Notes: generated from the sequence alone by a model not told the origin. A stretch of DNA of 64,000 nucleotides from Gordonia amarae NBRC 15530 (GCF_000241345.1 NZ_BAED01000004.1:62001-126000); one strand, 5' to 3'; positions 26,520 to 36,552 are shown, numbered from the stretch's first letter. Translations and numbers: made by a program.

Positions 26520-29198
26520 TCAGGACGAGGTGACGGCCGCCGCCCCGGTGGCGCCGTACCCGGACGCGGTGATCACCACACCCGGTCCCGCATCCTCGGC
26601 CGTACCCGACGGATACCGGACGAAACCCAGCTCGGCGTCGTCTGTCAGATTGGGGTGCTTGGGCAGGACCCGCGCGGTGTATCCGTGCCTGCCCGAATGC
26701 CGCGGCGACACCACCGCGGAGAACAGGGTGCGGCCCGAGGCGTCCGGCCCGCCCGTGGGTGCCATCTCGGTGATGGTCGGGTCGAGGATGTCGCCCTCGG
26801 CGGACACCCTGCCGACGAGCGCCTGCACCGCCACCCGTTCCGGCGTGAGACCGCCGAGTTCGACGTGCGCGGTCAGCGTCACCGACGCACCCGGTGTCGA
26901 CTCCGGATCGGCGGTCGCGGCGTCGGAACCGGAGTCCTCGACACCCAGGATCTGCACCGCACCCCATCTCTGGTTGAGCTGGCCGCGGAACCCGGCCAGA
27001 TCGCGGGCGCCCGCGTAGTCATCGGCGCAGATCAGCTCGAACGAACTCGCGGCAGGCGCGTACAGGGCGGTCGTGTAGTCGCGGACCATGCGTGAGGCCA
27101 GCACCTTCGGGCCCAGTTCGGCGAGGGTGTGGCGCACCATCTCCACCCACCGTTGCGGGATGCCGGCCTCGTCGCGGCCGTAGAAGAGCGGGATTACCGA
27201 CTCCTCCAGCAGCTCGTAGAGTGCCTGGGCCTCCAGGTCGTCGCGACGGTGTTCGTCGGTGACTCCCTCGGCCGAGCCGATGGCCCATCCGTTCTCGCCG
27301 TCGGCCATCTCGTCCCACCAGCCGTCGAGGATCGACAGGTTGAGGCCGCCGTTGAGGGCGGACTTCATGCCGGAGGTGCCGCAGGCCTCGAGCGGGCGGA
27401 CCGGGTTGTTGAGCCACACGTCGCAGCCCGCGTAGATGTGACGGGCCATCGAGATGTCGTAGTCGGGCAGGAAGATCATCCGGTCCCGCAGGTCCGGATC
27501 CTCGGTGAACCGGACCACCTGCTGGATGAGCGACTTGCCGCCGTCGTCTGCGGGATGCGCCTTACCCGCGATGACCAGCTGCACCGGCCGGTCGGGGTTG
27601 GTGAGGATCGCGCGCAGCCGGTCCGGGTCCCGCAGCATCAGCGTCAGACGCTTGTAGGTGGCCGCGCGGCGGGCGAATCCGATGGTCAGGGCGTTCGGGT
27701 CGAAGATGTCGGTGGTCCAGCCGAGTTCGGCGTCGGTGAACCCGCGGTCGCGGCCACTGGCCAGTGCCCGCCTGCGGACCTCGTCGACCAGTTCGGCACG
27801 CAGGTCGTTCCGCTGGGTCCAGATCTTCTCCGCGGTCAGTTCCCGGTACACGGCCTCGGCCGACGGCGAGTCCGGGTCGGTGAGGTGCTGCCAGGCCGGG
27901 GCCACCCAGGTGGGACCGTGGACACCGTTGGTGACCGAGCCGATCGGCACCTCGTCGGCGTCGAAGCCCGGCCACAGGTCGGCGAACATCGCCCGGCTCA
28001 CCTCGCCGTGCAACTCCGACACACCGTTGCTGCGCTGCCCGAGCCGGAAACCCATGTGCGCCATGTTGAAGATGTTCGGGTCGGCCTCGTCGCCCAGATC
28101 GAGCACGGTGGCGGTGTCGAGACCGCCGAGCAGGCGTGAGCGGCCCTCGGTGTCGGGGTCGAGGTAATAGCGGACCAGGTCGACCGGGAAGCGGTCGATG
28201 CCGGCGGGCACCGGCGTGTGGGTGGTGAAGACGTTGGAGGCGCGCACCACCGACTCGGCGGTGTCGAAGTCGAGGGCTTCGGGTCCGGTGACCAGCTCCC
28301 GGATGCGTTCGACACCGAGGAAACCGGCGTGCCCCTCATTCATGTGGAACACCGACGGCTGGGCGCGGCCGGTGAGCCGGACGTACTCGCGGATGGCGCG
28401 GGTACCGCCGATACCGAGCAGGATCTCCTGTTTGATGCGGTGGTTCTGGTCGCCGCCGTAAAGCCGGTCGGTGATCGCGCGCAGTTCCTCGTCGTTGCCG
28501 GCGAGGTCGGAGTCGAGCAGCAGCAGGGGGATCCGGCCGACGGTCGCCACCCAGATCTGGGCGGTGAGCACCCGGCTGCCGGGCATCGGGATGGTGATGG
28601 TCACCGGGGCGCCCTCGCCGTCGGTGAGGAGTGTCAGCGGCAGCGCCGTCGGATCGTTGACCGGGTAGCGCTCGATCTGCCACCCGTCGTGGCTCAGGCT
28701 CTGCCGGAAGTAGCCGGACCGGTAGAACAGCCCGACACCGATCAGCGGCAGCCCGAGATCCGAGGCCGCCTTGAGGTGGTCTCCGGCAAGGATGCCGAGG
28801 CCGCCGGAGTAGATCGGCAAGACCTCCGAGATACCGAACTCCATCGAGAAGTAGGCGATGCCCACGGGCGGGGAATGGGTCGGATCGTCGTCGAGGGTGC
28901 CGGAGTAGTCGCCGAACCACGCGGAGTCGGCGAGATAGGACTCGAGGTCGCTGGCCGCCTCGTTCAGCTTGTCGAGGAATGCGGCATCGGTGGACAGTTC
29001 CGCGAGCCGCTCGGGGGCGACCTCGGACAATAGCCGCAGCGGATCACGGTCTGCCGCCCAGAGTTCGGGGTCGACCGTGGCGAAGATGTTCTGCGTGGGC
29101 GTATGCCAGGACCAGCGCAGGTTGTGGGCGAGGGCGGACAGGTCGGCGAGGGAGTCGGGCAGTGGTACCCGAACGGTGAACCGGCGGAAGGCTTTCAC
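26520..29198 (-). CDS. glgP: Alpha-glucan phosphorylase
   Basis: GlgP removes glucose from glycogen-type alpha-1,4-glucans as glucose-1-phosphate. The 892 residues match the GlgP family of mycobacteria (Rv1328). The N-terminus VKAFRRFTVRVPLPDSL is preceded by an unrelated extension if longer starts are used, so GTG 29198 is chosen; a TAGCGT box lies 8 nt upstream. Motifs include YFSMEFGISEVLPIYSGGLG, HMNEGHAGF, TTHTPVPAGIDRFP, and the pyridoxal-phosphate site EACGTSGMKSALNGG. The last 150 or so residues form a beta-rich accessory domain. The gene stands alone, divergent from dop, and has no obvious tie to the proteasome genes around it. Confidence 0.95.
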   Translation of the reverse strand: MKAFRRFTVRVPLPDSLADLSALAHNLRWSWHTPTQNIFATVDPELWAADRDPLRLLSEVAPERLAELSTDAAFLDKLNEAASDLESYLADSAWFGDYSGTLDDDPTHSPPVGIAYFSMEFGISEVLPIYSGGLGILAGDHLKAASDLGLPLIGVGLFYRSGYFRQSLSHDGWQIERYPVNDPTALPLTLLTDGEGAPVTITIPMPGSRVLTAQIWVATVGRIPLLLLDSDLAGNDEELRAITDRLYGGDQNHRIKQEILLGIGGTRAIREYVRLTGRAQPSVFHMNEGHAGFLGVERIRELVTGPEALDFDTAESVVRASNVFTTHTPVPAGIDRFPVDLVRYYLDPDTEGRSRLLGGLDTATVLDLGDEADPNIFNMAHMGFRLGQRSNGVSELHGEVSRAMFADLWPGFDADEVPIGSVTNGVHGPTWVAPAWQHLTDPDSPSAEAVYRELTAEKIWTQRNDLRAELVDEVRRRALASGRDRGFTDAELGWTTDIFDPNALTIGFARRAATYKRLTLMLRDPDRLRAILTNPDRPVQLVIAGKAHPADDGGKSLIQQVVRFTEDPDLRDRMIFLPDYDISMARHIYAGCDVWLNNPVRPLEACGTSGMKSALNGGLNLSILDGWWDEMADGENGWAIGSAEGVTDEHRRDDLEAQALYELLEESVIPLFYGRDEAGIPQRWVEMVRHTLAELGPKVLASRMVRDYTTALYAPAASSFELICADDYAGARDLAGFRGQLNQRWGAVQILGVEDSGSDAATADPESTPGASVTLTAHVELGGLTPERVAVQALVGRVSAEGDILDPTITEMAPTGGPDASGRTLFSAVVSPRHSGRHGYTARVLPKHPNLTDDAELGFVRYPSGTAEDAGPGVVITASGYGATGAAAVTSS

Positions 29199-29206
29199 AC
29201 GGTTGT

Positions 29207-29212
29207 ACGCTA
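29207..29212 (-). promoter_or_regulatory. -10 box of glgP
   Basis: The reverse strand reads TAGCGT, 8 nt before the GTG at 29198, which supports that start. Confidence 0.4.
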
Positions 29213-29345
29213 CCGAGCCGCGGGCGTTGCTGCGACCGGATGCGAGGGCCGTCCGGTTAACACTGTGCGACAAGGTCGCGGGACTTCCCGGCCCCGGGCG
29301 GCGCGCGCCGGACGGCCATGTGCGGAATCCGATCGGCGCGGCCAT

Positions 29346-29351
29346 TAGGCT
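29346..29351 (+). promoter_or_regulatory. -10 box of dop
   Basis: TAGGCT is followed by 6 nt and the dop ATG at 29358. The intervening GAAGG is too close to the start to work as a ribosome binding site, so a leaderless transcript is likely. Confidence 0.5.
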
Positions 29352-29357
29352 CGAAGG

Positions 29358-30857
29358 ATGCAGCGAATCATCGGTACCGAGGTCGAGTACGGCATCTCCG
29401 CGCCCGGCGACCCGACCGCGAACCCGATCATGACGTCCACCCAGGCGGTCCTGGCGTATGCCGCCGCCGCGAGTGTTCCCCGCGCCAAGCGCACACGCTG
29501 GGATTACGAGGTCGAATCACCGCTGCGTGATGCCCGTGGATTCGACCTCGGCCGCGGTTCCGGTCCGGCGCCGATCATCGATGCCGACGAGATCGGCGCG
29601 GCCAACATGATCCTCACCAACGGTGCGCGGCTGTATGTCGACCACGCCCACCCCGAATACTCGGCGCCCGAGGTGACCGACCCGCTGGATGCGGTGATCT
29701 GGGACAAGGCCGGTGAGCGGGTGATGGAGGCCGCCGCGCGCTACGTCGCGAGCGTGCCCGGCGCGCCGAAGCTGCAGCTGTACAAGAACAACATCGACGG
29801 CAAAGGCGCCTCGTACGGCACCCACGAGAACTACCTGATGGACCGCAAGACCCCGTTCACGGCGGTGATCGCCGGCCTGACCACGTTCTTCGCCTCCCGC
29901 CAGGTCATCAGCGGCTCCGGCCGGGTCGGGATCGGGCAGTCCGGCGACGAGGCCGGGTTCCAGCTGTCGCAGCGCGCCGACTACATCGAGGTTGAGATGG
30001 GTCTGGAGACCACCCTCAAACGCGGCATCATCAACACCCGCGACGAACCGCACGCCGACCCGGAGCGCTACCGACGGCTGCATGTGATCATCGGTGATGC
30101 GAATCTCGCCGAGACCGCCACCTACCTCAAGGTGGGCACCACCTCGCTGGTGCTCGACCTCATCGAGGCCGGGGTTGACTTCTCCGACATCGAGCTCGCG
30201 CGCCCGGTGACCGCGGTACACACCATCAGCCACGATCCGACGCTGCAGGCGACCGTGGCCCTCACCGACGGACGCGAGCTCACCGCCTTGGCGCTGCAAC
30301 GCGAGTATCTCGAGCGGTGCACCCGTTTTCACGAGCAGAACCACAGCGACGACACCCGTGCCAAGCACGTGCTCGACACGTGGGCCGAGGTGCTCGACAA
30401 GCTCGAACGCGACCCGATGGAATGCGCCGATATCCTCGACTGGCCGGCCAAGCTGCGCCTCCTCGAAGGCTTCCGGCAGCGTGAGGGCCTGACCTGGTCG
30501 GCGCCGCGGCTGCACCTGATCGACCTGCAGTATTCGGATGTGCGCCTGGACAAGGGTCTCTACAACCGGCTGGTCGCGCGCGGCTCGATGAAGCGGCTCG
30601 TCGACGAGGCCGACGTGACCCGCGCCATCACCTCCGCCCCGGAGAACACCCGCGCCTACTTCCGTGGCGAATGCCTGCGCCGGTTCGGTGCCGAGGTCGC
30701 GGCGGCGAGCTGGGATTCGGTGATCTTCGATCTGGGCGGCGAATCGCTCGTGCGGATCCCGACACTCGAACCGCTGCGTGGCAGCCGCGCCCACGTCGGT
30801 GCGCTCCTCGACTCGGTGGACTCGGCGGCCGAATTGGTCGGGCAACTCACGAATTAG
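29358..30857 (+). CDS. dop: Pup deamidase/depupylase
   Basis: Dop converts the C-terminal Gln of Pup to Glu so that it can be ligated, and it also removes Pup from substrates. The 499-residue protein has the glutamine-synthetase-like fold shared with Paf[13 protein letters not shown] holds the ATP/Mg-binding glutamates (Glu8, Glu10). The family-specific Dop loop (about 42-75) is present and is absent from PafA. The catalytic Asp95 lies in [14 protein letters not shown], and [10 protein letters not shown] and [11 protein letters not shown] follow. It starts the dop-pup-prcB-prcA block. Confidence 0.97.
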   Translation: MQRIIGTEVEYGISAPGDPTANPIMTSTQAVLAYAAAASVPRAKRTRWDYEVESPLRDARGFDLGRGSGPAPIIDADEIGAANMILTNGARLYVDHAHPEYSAPEVTDPLDAVIWDKAGERVMEAAARYVASVPGAPKLQLYKNNIDGKGASYGTHENYLMDRKTPFTAVIAGLTTFFASRQVISGSGRVGIGQSGDEAGFQLSQRADYIEVEMGLETTLKRGIINTRDEPHADPERYRRLHVIIGDANLAETATYLKVGTTSLVLDLIEAGVDFSDIELARPVTAVHTISHDPTLQATVALTDGRELTALALQREYLERCTRFHEQNHSDDTRAKHVLDTWAEVLDKLERDPMECADILDWPAKLRLLEGFRQREGLTWSAPRLHLIDLQYSDVRLDKGLYNRLVARGSMKRLVDEADVTRAITSAPENTRAYFRGECLRRFGAEVAAASWDSVIFDLGGESLVRIPTLEPLRGSRAHVGALLDSVDSAAELVGQLTN

Positions 30858-30906
30858 GGGCCGACACCCCTCGTGTCATGACCGCCCGCCGCGGCACGGG
30901 CACCGG

Positions 30907-30912
30907 TAGGGT
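30907..30912 (+). promoter_or_regulatory. -10 box of pup-prcBA
   Basis: TAGGGT lies 101 nt upstream of the pup ATG and would start transcription near 30919. The same hexamer precedes pafA and pafB. Confidence 0.4.
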
Positions 30913-31012
30913 GGACAGCACGACAATCGGTGAAAACGGTCGCACCGGTGCCACGCACCGTCGGCCCTCGCCGATACGGCTCGCCGACAGGCGATCGGTA
31001 AGGAGGCAGCAG

Positions 31013-31204
31013 ATGGCGCAGGAACAGACCAAACACGGTGGCGGCGGAGACGACGAGGGTCTCGGTCCCGACGGCAGTGCCGGTCAGGAGCGGCGTGAGA
31101 AGCTGGCCGAGGACACCGACGACCTGCTCGATGAGATCGACGACGTGCTGGAGGAGAACGCCGAGGACTTCGTGCGCGCGTACGTGCAGAAGGGCGGCCA
31201 GTGA
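31013..31204 (+). CDS. pup: Prokaryotic ubiquitin-like protein Pup
   Basis: Pup is the 63-residue, mostly disordered tag that is linked to lysines of target proteins and recognised by Mpa. The ATG at 31013 follows a perfect AAGGAGG site. The sequence starts [13 protein letters not shown], has a charged helix-forming segment ([20 protein letters not shown]), and ends [10 protein letters not shown]. The terminal Gly-Gly-Gln means that Dop must deamidate it before PafA can use it. The stop codon overlaps the start of prcB, so translation is coupled. Confidence 0.97.
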   Translation: MAQEQTKHGGGGDDEGLGPDGSAGQERREKLAEDTDDLLDEIDDVLEENAEDFVRAYVQKGGQ

Positions 31205-32076
31205 GCGACCGGTTCAGTTCTCACACTCCCGGTTCCCAGTTGGGCCCTACCCTGTCTTTCGGGGCTGACATCTCCTCATTCACCGAGTACCTGCGGGTGC
31301 ACGCACCCGATCAGCTTCCCGCCGCCCGGGCCGAACGACTCGCGGCGATGCAGGGCGGCGACGCCTCGGACATCCCGCACGGCACCACCATCGTGGCGGT
31401 GTCGTACCCGGGTGGGGTGGTGCTCGCCGGTGACAGGCGGGCGACCATGGGCAACCTGATCGCCACCCGCGACGTCCGCAAGGTGTACCTCACTGACGAC
31501 TATTCAGCCGCGGGTATCGCGGGCACCGCGGGTATCGCGATCGAGATGGTCCGGCTGTTCGCCGTGGAGTTGGAGCATTACGAGAAGCTTGAAGGGGTGC
31601 CGCTGACCCTCGACGGCAAGGTCAGCCGCCTGGCCTCGATGGTCCGTGGCAACCTGGGTGCGGCGATGCAGGGCCTGGCGGCGATCCCGCTGCTGGTCGG
31701 CTACGACATCGACCACGCCAGCCCGGACGAGCGCGGCCGGATCTTCTCCTTCGACGTGGCGGGTGACCGGCACGAGGAGTTCGGCGGCTATCAGGCGATC
31801 GGGTCGGGTTCGGTGTTCGCCAAGTCGTCCCTCAAGAAGCTGTATCGCCACGATCTGGACGAGGCGGCGGCGCTGGCGATCGCCGTCGAGGCGCTGTACG
31901 ACGCCGCCGACGACGATTCGGCAACCGGCGGGCCGGATCTGGTCCGCAAGATCTTCCCGACGGCGGCCGTGGTCGACGCGACCGGTTCCCGTGAGGTGCC
32001 GCCCGCCGACATCGAGGCGGCAGCCCGCACAGTGGCCGAGCGCCGCACGGCAGAGCACGAGGGGGAGGCGCGATGA
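31201..32076 (+). CDS. prcB: Proteasome beta subunit
   Basis: PrcB forms the two inner catalytic rings of the 20S proteasome. The 291-residue precursor carries a propeptide of 61 residues that is cut before Thr62 ([13 protein letters not shown]) to free the N-terminal threonine nucleophile. Asp and Lys of the active site fall in [11 protein letters not shown] and [21 protein letters not shown] and the [11 protein letters not shown] segment are typical. It begins with GTG overlapping the pup stop (GTGA) and its own stop overlaps the prcA start (ATGA), so pup, prcB and prcA are one translationally coupled operon. Confidence 0.97.
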   Translation: MSDRFSSHTPGSQLGPTLSFGADISSFTEYLRVHAPDQLPAARAERLAAMQGGDASDIPHGTTIVAVSYPGGVVLAGDRRATMGNLIATRDVRKVYLTDDYSAAGIAGTAGIAIEMVRLFAVELEHYEKLEGVPLTLDGKVSRLASMVRGNLGAAMQGLAAIPLLVGYDIDHASPDERGRIFSFDVAGDRHEEFGGYQAIGSGSVFAKSSLKKLYRHDLDEAAALAIAVEALYDAADDDSATGGPDLVRKIFPTAAVVDATGSREVPPADIEAAARTVAERRTAEHEGEAR

Positions 32077-32864
32077 CTTTTCCGTATTACGCCAGCGCCG
32101 AGCAGATCATGCGCGATCGCTCGGAGCTGGCCCGTAAGGGTATCGCCCGGGGCCGCAGCGTCGTGGCGCTGACGTACGCCGACGGTGTGCTGTTCGTCGC
32201 GGAGAACCCGTCGAACACGTTGCGCAAGGTCAGCGAGATCTACGACCGCATCGGTTTCGCCGCGGTCGGCAAGTACAACGAGTTCGAGAGCCTGCGCAAG
32301 GCCGGTATTCAGCTCGCCGACATGCGCGGCTACAGCTACGACAGGGCTGACGTGTCGGGGTTGTCGCTGGCCAACGCCTACGCCAACACCCTCGGTGCGG
32401 TGTTCACCGAGCAGCCCAAGCCGTTCGAGGTGGAGCTGTGCGTGGCCGAGGTGGCCAAACCGGGCAAGCCCGGGGTGTCGCAGCTGTACCGGATCAGCTA
32501 CGACGGCTCGATCTCGGACGAGACGCGCTTCCTGGTGATGGGCGGTGCCACCGAGGCGATCGCGGCCACGCTACGGGAGAAGTACGAGTCCGGGCTCAGT
32601 CTTGCGGATGCGCTGACGCTCGCCGTCGACGCCCTGGCCACGCCACCCCCGGCCGCCAACGGTGCGGCGGAAGCACCGCGCCGCGAACTGACCGCGGGTG
32701 ATCTGGAGGTCGCGATCCTCGACCACAACCGTCCCCGCCGCGCCTTCCGCAGGCTCCCGGCGAAGACGGTGGAGGAACTCCTGGCCCAGGTGGCCTCCGC
32801 GTCCGGCGAGCCGGAACAGGCCAAGACCGACGTACCACCCACCACAGAAGACCAGCCCGAGTAA
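32073..32864 (+). CDS. prcA: Proteasome alpha subunit
   Basis: PrcA forms the outer, non-catalytic rings that gate the 20S proteasome and bind the Mpa tail. The 263-residue protein starts [20 protein letters not shown]; the N-terminal segment forms the closed gate. [20 protein letters not shown] and [16 protein letters not shown] are alpha-subunit hallmarks. The last 50 or so residues are acidic and probably disordered ([20 protein letters not shown]). The start overlaps the prcB stop. A long hairpin lies 45 nt beyond the stop codon. Confidence 0.97.
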   Translation: MTFPYYASAEQIMRDRSELARKGIARGRSVVALTYADGVLFVAENPSNTLRKVSEIYDRIGFAAVGKYNEFESLRKAGIQLADMRGYSYDRADVSGLSLANAYANTLGAVFTEQPKPFEVELCVAEVAKPGKPGVSQLYRISYDGSISDETRFLVMGGATEAIAATLREKYESGLSLADALTLAVDALATPPPAANGAAEAPRRELTAGDLEVAILDHNRPRRAFRRLPAKTVEELLAQVASASGEPEQAKTDVPPTTEDQPE

Positions 32865-32908
32865 CCCGCAGGACGGGTACAAAGCCAAGTTCCAGACCAA
32901 CCGATCCG

Positions 32909-33031
32909 GTGTTTGTGCTGCTGACAGGCTTGGGCGCGTCGTCTGGACCGAAGACACGCGAGCGAGGAACGAGCCCCGCGTGTCCAAGGGAAGACGACGC
33001 AGCAGCCCAAGCCTGTCAGCAGCACAAACAC
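32909..33031. repeat. 123-nt three-helix inverted repeat between prcA and pafA
   Basis: The outer stem is 27 perfect base pairs (32909-32935 with 33005-33031). A second helix of 9 bp (32936-32944 with 32992-33000) stacks on it with a 4-nt bulge on the right. An inner 8-bp helix (32953-32960 with 32977-32984) closes a 16-nt loop. Altogether 44 pairs form in 123 nt without a mismatch inside the helices. It could be a transcription terminator, a processing signal, or a non-autonomous mobile inverted repeat; no target duplication is visible. It ends 14 nt before the pafA -10 box. Confidence 0.7.
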
Positions 33032-33044
33032 ACAATCTAACGAG

Positions 33045-33050
33045 TAGGGT
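33045..33050 (+). promoter_or_regulatory. -10 box of pafA
   Basis: TAGGGT is followed by 6 nt and the GTG at 33057. A leaderless pafA transcript independent of the prcBA operon is likely. Confidence 0.55.
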
Positions 33051-33056
33051 TGAGCC

Positions 33057-34415
33057 GTGCAGCGTCGAATCATGGGGATCGAGACAGAGTTCGGAGTCAC
33101 GTGCACCTTTCACGGGCATCGTCGGCTGAGTCCTGATGAGGTGGCCCGGTATCTGTTCCGCCGGGTGGTGTCGTGGGGCCGGTCGTCGAACGTCTTTCTG
33201 CAGAACGGTGCCCGGCTGTACCTGGATGTGGGTTCGCATCCGGAGTATGCAACTGCCGAATGCGACAGCCTGATCCAGTTGGTCAATCATGATCGTGCGG
33301 GTGAGCTGGTTCTCGAGGATCTGTTGATCGACGCGGAGCAGCGGCTGGCCGATGAGGGTATCGGCGGCGATATCTATCTGTTCAAGAACAACACCGATTC
33401 GGCCGGCAATTCGTACGGCTGCCACGAGAATTATCTGGTGGTGCGGGCGGGGGAGTTTTCCCGGATCTCGGATGTGTTGTTGCCGTTCCTGGTGACGCGG
33501 CAGCTGATCTGTGGTGCGGGTAAGGTGCTGCACACGCCGAAGGCGGCCACCTTCTGTCTGTCCCAGCGTGCCGAGCATATCTGGGAGGGCGTGTCGTCGG
33601 CGACCACTCGGTCGCGGCCGATCATCAATACCCGTGATGAGCCGCATGCCGATGCCGAGAAGTACCGTCGCCTGCACGTGATCGTGGGCGATTCGAATAT
33701 GGCGGAGATGACCACCTTGCTGAAGGTGGGTTCGGCGACGCTGGTGCTGGAGATGATCGAGGCGGGGGTCAGTTTTCGCGATTTCGCTCTCGATAATCCG
33801 ATCCGGGCGATCCGTGAGGTCAGCCACGATACGACTGGTCGTCGACAGGTGCGTCTGGCCGGTGGTCGCCAGGCGAGTGCTTTGGAGATTCAGCGCGAAT
33901 ACTATGCGCGTGCCGTGGAGCACATGACCAACCGGAAGCCGGATCCGGAGATGGATATGGTCGTCGACCTGTGGGGCCGGGTGCTCGATGCGGTGGAGTC
34001 GGGTGATTTCTCGAAGGTCGACACCGAGATCGACTGGGTGATCAAGCGCAAGTTGTTCGAGCGGTACCAGAATCGGTATTCGATGGATCTGGCCGATCCG
34101 AAGATCGCTCAGCTCGATCTGGCCTATCACGACATCAAGCGGGGCCGCGGTGTGTTCGATGTGCTGACCCGTAAGGGTTTGGTCGCGCGGGCCACCACCG
34201 ACGAGGCGATCAAGGAGGCGGTGGACGAGCCGCCGCAGACGACGCGCGCGAAGTTGCGTGGTGATTTCATTTCGGCGGCGCAGAAGGCGGGCCGCGATTT
34301 CACCGTCGACTGGGTGCATTTGAAGTTGAACGATCAGGCGCAGCGCACTGTGCTGTGTAAAGACCCGTTCCGCAGCGTGGATGAGCGCGTCGATCGCTTG
34401 ATCGCTTCTATGTGA
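33057..34415 (+). CDS. pafA: Pup--protein ligase
   Basis: PafA phosphorylates the C-terminal glutamate of Pup with ATP and joins it to a lysine side chain of a target protein. The 452 residues share the glutamine-synthetase-like fold of Dop but lack the Dop loop. [15 protein letters not shown] holds the metal-binding glutamates (Glu9, Glu11), and [15 protein letters not shown] holds Asp57. [18 protein letters not shown] and [20 protein letters not shown] follow the family pattern. The C-terminal domain ends [19 protein letters not shown]. By eye the gene uses more T-ending codons (GGT, GAT) than its neighbours. Confidence 0.97.
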   Translation: MQRRIMGIETEFGVTCTFHGHRRLSPDEVARYLFRRVVSWGRSSNVFLQNGARLYLDVGSHPEYATAECDSLIQLVNHDRAGELVLEDLLIDAEQRLADEGIGGDIYLFKNNTDSAGNSYGCHENYLVVRAGEFSRISDVLLPFLVTRQLICGAGKVLHTPKAATFCLSQRAEHIWEGVSSATTRSRPIINTRDEPHADAEKYRRLHVIVGDSNMAEMTTLLKVGSATLVLEMIEAGVSFRDFALDNPIRAIREVSHDTTGRRQVRLAGGRQASALEIQREYYARAVEHMTNRKPDPEMDMVVDLWGRVLDAVESGDFSKVDTEIDWVIKRKLFERYQNRYSMDLADPKIAQLDLAYHDIKRGRGVFDVLTRKGLVARATTDEAIKEAVDEPPQTTRAKLRGDFISAAQKAGRDFTVDWVHLKLNDQAQRTVLCKDPFRSVDERVDRLIASM

Positions 34416-34419
34416 CCCG

Positions 34420-34425
34420 TAGGGT
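34420..34425 (+). promoter_or_regulatory. -10 box of pafB
   Basis: TAGGGT is followed by 6 nt and the GTG at 34432, the same hexamer and spacing as for pafA. It overlaps the region just after the pafA stop codon, giving pafBC its own promoter. Confidence 0.55.
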
Positions 34426-34431
34426 TATCGG

Positions 34432-35436
34432 GTGGCCAAAGCGAGAATCACACCGGACGAGCGAATTCTGAGTCTGGTTATCTGCCTGTTGCATGCGCCG
34501 CAATACGTGACGGCGGAGTACATCCATAAGCAAGTGTCCGGGTACGCGTCATCGAAATCGCCGGAGTCGTTCAAACGAATGTTTGAGCGGGACAAGCAGA
34601 GTTTGCGTGAGATGGGCGTCCCGATCATCTCGGGCCTGACGCCGGACGGGGTGGAGGGTTACCGCATCGATCCGGCCAGTTACGCGCTTCCCGAGATCAC
34701 CCTCGATCAACAGGAGGCGGCCGCGATCGCGATGGCCGTCGCGTTCTGGGAGGTGCCCGAGGTGGCGGCACTGTCCAGGACGGCGATGCTCAAGCTGGAG
34801 GCGGCGGGGATCGACCTGCCCGACGACGCGTTCGACGGTATCGAGACCACGGCGGGACGTGGTGCCGACGCCGAGCCGGTGCTGGCGGCGCTGGTTCGGG
34901 CCGTCGACACCGGTCGCGTGGTGACATTCGAGTACCGGGCGGGCAGTACCGCCGCTCCGGTGACCCGGACGCTGGAACCGTGGGGCGTGGTCACTCACCG
35001 CGGCCACTGGTACGTGGTCGGGCACGACCGGACGCGCGAGGCCACCCGGACTTTCCGCTTGTCGAGGCTGTCCGCTGTGGAGGTGATCGGTAAGGACGGG
35101 GCGGTGGTGATACCCGACGGCATCGATCTGCAGCAGACCGTGGCCGACACCGTGGCGTCGGCCGTCGGCACCACCGAGGTGATCGCCCATGTGTGGGTTG
35201 CCGCGGGGCGGGCGCACGGTTTGCGCCGGATGGCCCGGCAGTTGACGCCGCACCGGTTGGGCGATGAGGACGGCGATCTGCTGGAGATCGAGGTGCGTTA
35301 TCTGTCGACGGTGGTGCGGGCGATTCTCGGTGCCGGTGCCGACGCGGTGGTTCTCGATCCACCGGATCTGCGCGCCACCGTGATCGGTGCGCTCGACAGC
35401 GTGATCGGGGCGACCGGCGATCGAGAAGGGGTGTGA
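34432..35436 (+). CDS. pafB: WYL-domain transcriptional regulator PafB
   Basis: PafB and PafC work as a pair; in mycobacteria they activate the RecA-independent DNA-damage response. The 334 residues have an N-terminal winged-helix region (about 1-90, YVTAEYIHKQVSGYASSKSP and ESFKRMFERDKQSLREMGVP), a WYL sensor domain (about 145-220, with VTRTLEPWGVVTHRGHWYVV and TRTFRLSRLSAVEV) and a C-terminal WCX extension. The start GTG is set by the TAGGGT box. It is 16 nt after pafA and 7 nt before pafC. Confidence 0.93.
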   Translation: MAKARITPDERILSLVICLLHAPQYVTAEYIHKQVSGYASSKSPESFKRMFERDKQSLREMGVPIISGLTPDGVEGYRIDPASYALPEITLDQQEAAAIAMAVAFWEVPEVAALSRTAMLKLEAAGIDLPDDAFDGIETTAGRGADAEPVLAALVRAVDTGRVVTFEYRAGSTAAPVTRTLEPWGVVTHRGHWYVVGHDRTREATRTFRLSRLSAVEVIGKDGAVVIPDGIDLQQTVADTVASAVGTTEVIAHVWVAAGRAHGLRRMARQLTPHRLGDEDGDLLEIEVRYLSTVVRAILGAGADAVVLDPPDLRATVIGALDSVIGATGDREGV

Positions 35437-35443
35437 CGGCCTG

Positions 35444-36502
35444 ATGACCTCCAAACCGACGCGGTTGACCAGACTGCTGGCGATGGTGCCGTACTTCCAG
35501 GCCCGTGATGGGATCTCGATCGCGCAGGCGATGGCCGACCTCGGGGTGACCGAGCGTGAGCTGTACGCGGATCTGAATCTGCTGTTCGTGTGCGGCCTTC
35601 CCGAAGGCAAGGGCGGCGACCTGATCGACCTGGCTTTCCCGTTCTACGACGACCCGAAGGATCTGGTCGAGGTCGAGTTCCGTGAGGGAACGGTGTCGGT
35701 CATCTTCTCCGCCGGCATGGACAGGCCGCTGCGCCTGACCACCGCGGAGGCCACGCCCTTGCTGGTGGCCTTGCGGCAGTTGGTGAAGACTCCGGGACTG
35801 GTGGACTCGGCGGCCGTCGACCGTGCGATCGCGAAGATCGAGACCGCTGTCGGTGCGCGGGTCACCGGTGTCGCCGCGGCCGCTGAGACGACGCGCACCG
35901 AGGATGCGGACTCGACGTATGCCACGATCAGGAACGCGGTCCGCGACGAGCGTGCGCTGAGGTTGCGGTACTACACCGCGACCCGCGATGAGACGAGTAC
36001 CAGGACCGTCGACCCGATCGCCGTCAAGGTCGTTGACAGCGCCACTTATCTGGAGGCGTGGTGCCGCGAGGCCGAGGGCAGAAGGCTGTTCCGGTTCGAT
36101 CGGGTCGATGAGGCCACCGCGCTCGATGAGCCGTCCCGCCCGCCGGAGGAACCGGAGTCGGCGGCGGTGTCCCCGGTGCTCAGTCAGAATCCCGAGCTGC
36201 CGGTCGCGGTGATCGAGATCGATCACCGGTTGAAGTGGATCCTCGACTACTACACGGCGGAGCCGATCGATGACGTCACCGAACGGGTCGATGACGCCAC
36301 GGCAGACTCGGAGCAGCGTCCGATCCGGGCGCGTCTTGTCTTTGCCTCCGAGGACTGGCTGACCCGTTTCCTGCTGGGCTTCGGCGGTGATGTCCGTCTC
36401 GTCCGGATCGAGGCTCCCGGTGCTAGCGCCGCGACCTCGGCCGACGCGGTCACCACCGCGATGGCCGCGCGGGCCGCGGCGGCTCGCGCGAGGTACGCGT
36501 GA
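35444..36502 (+). CDS. pafC: WYL-domain transcriptional regulator PafC
   Basis: PafC partners PafB. The 352 residues repeat the same layout: helix-turn-helix (about 1-70, SIAQAMADLGVTERELYADL), WYL domain (about 155-225, RALRLRYYTATRDE, DPIAVKVVDSATYLEAWCRE, RLFRFDRVDEA) and a C-terminal WCX-like domain (EDWLTRFLLGFGGDVRLV). It follows pafB after 7 nt and is surely cotranscribed. The ligand sensed by the WYL domains is thought to be a nucleic acid signal; the sequence does not show which. Confidence 0.92.
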   Translation: MTSKPTRLTRLLAMVPYFQARDGISIAQAMADLGVTERELYADLNLLFVCGLPEGKGGDLIDLAFPFYDDPKDLVEVEFREGTVSVIFSAGMDRPLRLTTAEATPLLVALRQLVKTPGLVDSAAVDRAIAKIETAVGARVTGVAAAAETTRTEDADSTYATIRNAVRDERALRLRYYTATRDETSTRTVDPIAVKVVDSATYLEAWCREAEGRRLFRFDRVDEATALDEPSRPPEEPESAAVSPVLSQNPELPVAVIEIDHRLKWILDYYTAEPIDDVTERVDDATADSEQRPIRARLVFASEDWLTRFLLGFGGDVRLVRIEAPGASAATSADAVTTAMAARAAAARARYA

Positions 36503-36515
36503 GTATGTGGTCGGG

Positions 36516-36521
36516 TAGCAT
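36516..36521 (+). promoter_or_regulatory. -10 box of tatA
   Basis: TAGCAT lies 32 nt upstream of the tatA ATG; transcription from about 36528 would give a short leader with GGGAGG (36538-36543). Confidence 0.4.
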
Positions 36522-36552
36522 GGCCGGGTAACTACCTGGGAGGTTGGGCGTC

